Of a DNA stretch of 64,000 nt, positions 63,657 through 64,000 are shown in pieces. The notes beneath the pieces were generated by a model. The model was not told where the DNA came from. It searched no databases and saw nothing but the letters and a program-made list of their open reading frames with translations. Made by a program: the position numbers and the translations under genes. Position 1 is the stretch's first letter, and the number at the start of each line of letters is the position of its first letter. The stretch is from Closterium sp. NIES-65 (lineage: Eukaryota > Streptophyta > Zygnematophyceae > Desmidiales > Closteriaceae): NCBI GenBank assembly GCA_948144175.1, contig CANXME010000106.1:3844001-3908000 (forward strand), read 5' to 3'.

Positions 63657-64000
63657 CTGGCGGTTGAGATATATGGGGGAACGGGGTGCGAAGAGGAAGA
63701 GAGTGGAAAGCAAGTAATCTGCAAAAGAGGCGGTGCAGTGCGGTGGATTCGGAAGTGGGATGGATGGACAAGCATGAATGCAGGGAGACCGTGCAAGGCA
63801 TGTGGCGGAGCAGAAGTAAGAACCAGGAGGGGGAGAAATAAATCAGGCGCATGAAAGAAGGAGTGTTTTGAGACGTCTCAAAATAAATCAGGCGCAAGAC
63901 TCGAATGAAGAGCAACTTATACCAGGAGCAAAGCTCTAACAATGCCTCTTTGACGGCAAGGGAAGGCTCTTCCGTAATACACACACGTGGGCATTTGCTT
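63657..64000. other. Intron or unrecognised 5' part of the receptor kinase gene
   Basis: No LRR motif recognised. Contains the 18-bp palindrome TTTTGAGACGTCTCAAAA (63866-63883) between two copies of AAATAAATCAGGCGCA (63836-63851, 63881-63896). Confidence 0.5.

Overview
The window looks like nuclear DNA from a streptophyte plant, probably a charophyte alga or an early-diverging land plant. The evidence is plant-type Ty1/copia elements primed by initiator tRNA-Met, spliceosomal introns in every non-retroelement gene, and a plant-style leucine-rich-repeat receptor kinase. I cannot name the species. About 80 percent of the window is transposable element. I saw no rRNA, tRNA or CRISPR array.

Layout from left to right. 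1-2146: intergenic DNA, then three exons of a Plavaka/CACTA-like transposase on the minus strand. 2172-9517: Copia-A, a decayed copia element. 9724-12817: a complete pogo/Tigger-type DNA transposon with a four-exon transposase, perfect TA target duplications and inverted termini. 13016-22160: Copia-B (target duplication ACAAA), interrupted at 15613-17202 by element D, a 1.6 kb non-autonomous LTR element with identical LTRs (ACTTT). 22909-50143: a nest. The outer element F (CTAGG) carries three later insertions: C at 24755-33374 (GTCAC), which itself holds an 876-bp solo LTR (GTTTA); E at 36751-43379, minus strand (GCTAC); and G at 43613-49666, minus strand (TACTG), which has identical-looking 430-bp LTRs and an unbroken 1719-residue Gag-Pol frame. 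50144-51407: the stub of an older copia element H, whose LTR is split by a pogo-type MITE, followed by a second MITE. 51761-63656: thirteen exons of an LRR receptor kinase on the minus strand, open at its 5' end, with a hAT-type MITE in one intron.

Two copia families are present. A, B, C, E, D and H have LTRs of only 126-143 bp. A, B, C, D and E also have a GC-rich tandem array in the leader, and the coding members have a glycine-rich Gag tail and a repetitive linker between integrase and reverse transcriptase. F and G have LTRs of about 430 bp, a standard CCHC knuckle in Gag, and an unusual DSC protease motif. Only G looks coding-competent. D and E look like recently moved passengers that depend on proteins made by other copies.

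The least expected signal is in the receptor kinase gene. Nearly every exon edge is echoed in the neighbouring intron, and many splice donors are followed by a minisatellite whose unit contains the last exon bases plus the donor. Three copies of a palindrome, TTTTGAGWCGWCTCAAAA or a decayed form, each sit between or beside duplicated segments in these introns.
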